A stretch of DNA of 64,000 bases from Sindora glabra (lineage: Eukaryota; Streptophyta; Magnoliopsida; Fabales; Fabaceae). Made by a program: the position numbers and the translations under genes. The notes under the pieces were generated by a model. That model did no database searches. It was not told where the DNA came from and worked only from the letters and a program-made list of their open reading frames with translations. The stretch spans positions 5,828,001-5,892,000 of the forward strand of contig CM035233.1 in the NCBI GenBank assembly GCA_020226215.1, written 5' to 3'. This document shows, piece by piece, positions 62,901-64,000 of this stretch. How positions within the stretch are numbered: position 1 is the stretch's first letter; each line of letters starts with the position of its first letter.

Positions 62901-63501
62901 ACATGTTTTATGGTGTATTAGGGGACATTTTAGAGTTGGCTTATTTAAATAAATATAGTGTGACTCTATTCAAATGCAAATGTATGACATTGATCTAAGA
63001 AAGAAGAAACTTTACATTGACAAAAACATTACAAGCATCTTCGTCAGTGGGCAGTGGTACAAAGACGACCTTTAGATACTTGCAACCCAAGCAAAACAAG
63101 TGTTTTACATCGAAGATCTTCTTAATGGGCCAAATTAGAAGCTTGTCCATAATGTGATGCACTGTGACATATGGGATCTACTCGATGATGATGTCAGTGC
63201 ACAGGACTTGCCATTCTTGTAGAAAAATAACTCCTCTAATTTCAACCTCATAGTTGACCTTGAAGGTTTCTATTTAGTAAACTTGAAGGATCAGAAAAAT
63301 GGTCCTTTGATCATTTCATCTTTTAAAAATACTATATCTGCCACAGAAGGAGTGGATGTTTTCATTGATGATAAAGATAGCTTAGAAGATGAAATAATTG
63401 AAAATTATATGGAGGAGGGGCTTCTACAATCTAATGATAATGGAGAAACTAATGACCATAAGGATGAGTCCATTAGGTTCACCGACATTGATTTAGATTA
63501 A
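59926..63501 (+). pseudogene. TNP2-type CACTA transposase, decayed (copy 2)
   Basis: The N-terminal island YWNDAMTFVERVKNFVNQ (about 59958) and VRCSCKKCINLLF (60018) include part missing from CACTA 1. Later islands parallel that copy: ALPKDNQLLE (60470), FNMRAALLWTIND-like (about 61113), TMNLKRNIDVM-like (61512) and the DUF4216-like NMFYGVLGDILEL (62900). The C-terminal acidic tail, 63283-63501, reads DKDSLEDEIIENYMEEGL and ends FTDIDLD. It has more stops than copy 1. Confidence 0.8.
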
Positions 63502-63653
63502 GGAAATAACATTTTTTATTATAACTCATAATTATATAAAAGTAATTATATAATTTCATTTTATAATTTAATAATTTATATCTTGTTGTTAATGGGCTCA
63601 ATTGTGGACTTTTTTGTAAAATACTTATACAATGTGTATTATCCTAGTCATGC

Positions 63654-64000
63654 AGATGTTGAGACATGACACTATGGAGGTGATGCTGGAAGGGACCTTC
63701 CACATCCACATCGACCCAATCATATTCCATCATAATACAAAGGATTAGGTATCTTTTCCTCTTATACACACTTAAATTGATTATTTATTAAATAAAGATT
63801 GTCGTACTGATATTTTTTTATCCATGAAAGTTGCAGCTTCGAGAAAGATAGGCTCGAATAGATCCTTTAGGCTACACGAGAAGATGGAAAAGAGCAAGGG
63901 GAAACTGGTGCCTGTACAATTTGATACGACTAGTACATGGCATGTGGTCGGTGAGAATGTTAGCTATTTCCCCTACAATATTGGTAGCATTATTCGAGCT
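63654..64000 (+). pseudogene. Second CACTA protein, N-terminal part (copy 2)
   Basis: Translation gives VAASRKIGSNRSFRLHEKME, PVQFDTTSTWHVVGENVS and NIGSIIRA, matching 41085-41250 of CACTA 1 (RKRGSNRFLRLHEKIGRAG). It runs off the window and has at least one stop near the start. Confidence 0.65.

Larger units (their letters stand above)
55242..64000 (+). mobile_element. CACTA transposon 2, continues past the window
   Basis: It starts CACTTCAAGAAAAAAC, one base from a canonical CACTACAAG end, and is followed by the same GCGACGA-type subterminal repeats, a promoter, a leader, TNP2 and the start of the second protein, in the order and orientation of CACTA 1. Two elements have inserted in its leader. 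The right end lies outside the window. Confidence 0.85.

Overview
This window looks like a strongly AT-rich, repeat-packed stretch of a flowering-plant (probably eudicot) nuclear genome. The evidence is plant-type Ty1/copia, Ty3/gypsy, L1 LINE, CACTA, hAT, Mutator-like and Tourist-like elements, plus one GT-AG spliced gene for a small plant-type protein. Nearly every open frame above 60 codons is noise or a decayed transposon remnant. I saw no rRNA, tRNA or CRISPR array. The species cannot be told from the sequence.

Layout. 1-4850: copy 1 of a non-coding long-inverted-repeat element, carrying two Tourist-like MITEs. 5580-9023: decayed copia element ending in its 3' LTR. 9800-13036: minus-strand LTR of a Tekay-like gypsy family. 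13037-22450: old minus-strand gypsy element (RNase H, RT, protease, gag, primer site, 5' LTR), split by a 3557-bp solo LTR at 14635-18191 with a GGGAG target duplication. 22790-26117: small inverted-repeat elements, including a Mutator-like element with a 9-bp duplication, followed by a (TA)n tract. 26850-30975: copy 2 of the long-inverted-repeat element, without the second MITE of copy 1. 31301-32824: the one convincing host gene (minus, two exons, 126 aa). 33858-48431: a near full-length but broken L1-type LINE (minus) flanked by a 17-bp target duplication and split by an 8.7-kb CACTA element (34762-43500, target duplication GCT). 48449-55241: mostly AT-rich sequence with a 133-bp tandem duplication, an (AAT)n tract, a hairpin MITE and a two-exon fragment of an unidentified plant gene. 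55242-64000: a second CACTA element of the same family, running off the window, with a duplicated promoter region and a MITE and a 1.5-kb hAT derivative inserted near its 5' end.

The insertion order can be read from the junctions. The LINE predates CACTA copy 1. The gypsy element predates the solo LTR and the minus-strand LTR. The long-inverted-repeat element and its 280-bp MITE predate the event that gave two copies, and the 723-bp Tourist-like MITE entered only copy 1 afterwards. No transposable element here appears to keep an intact coding region. The host gene, only about 1 kb from the LINE 3' end, appears intact.
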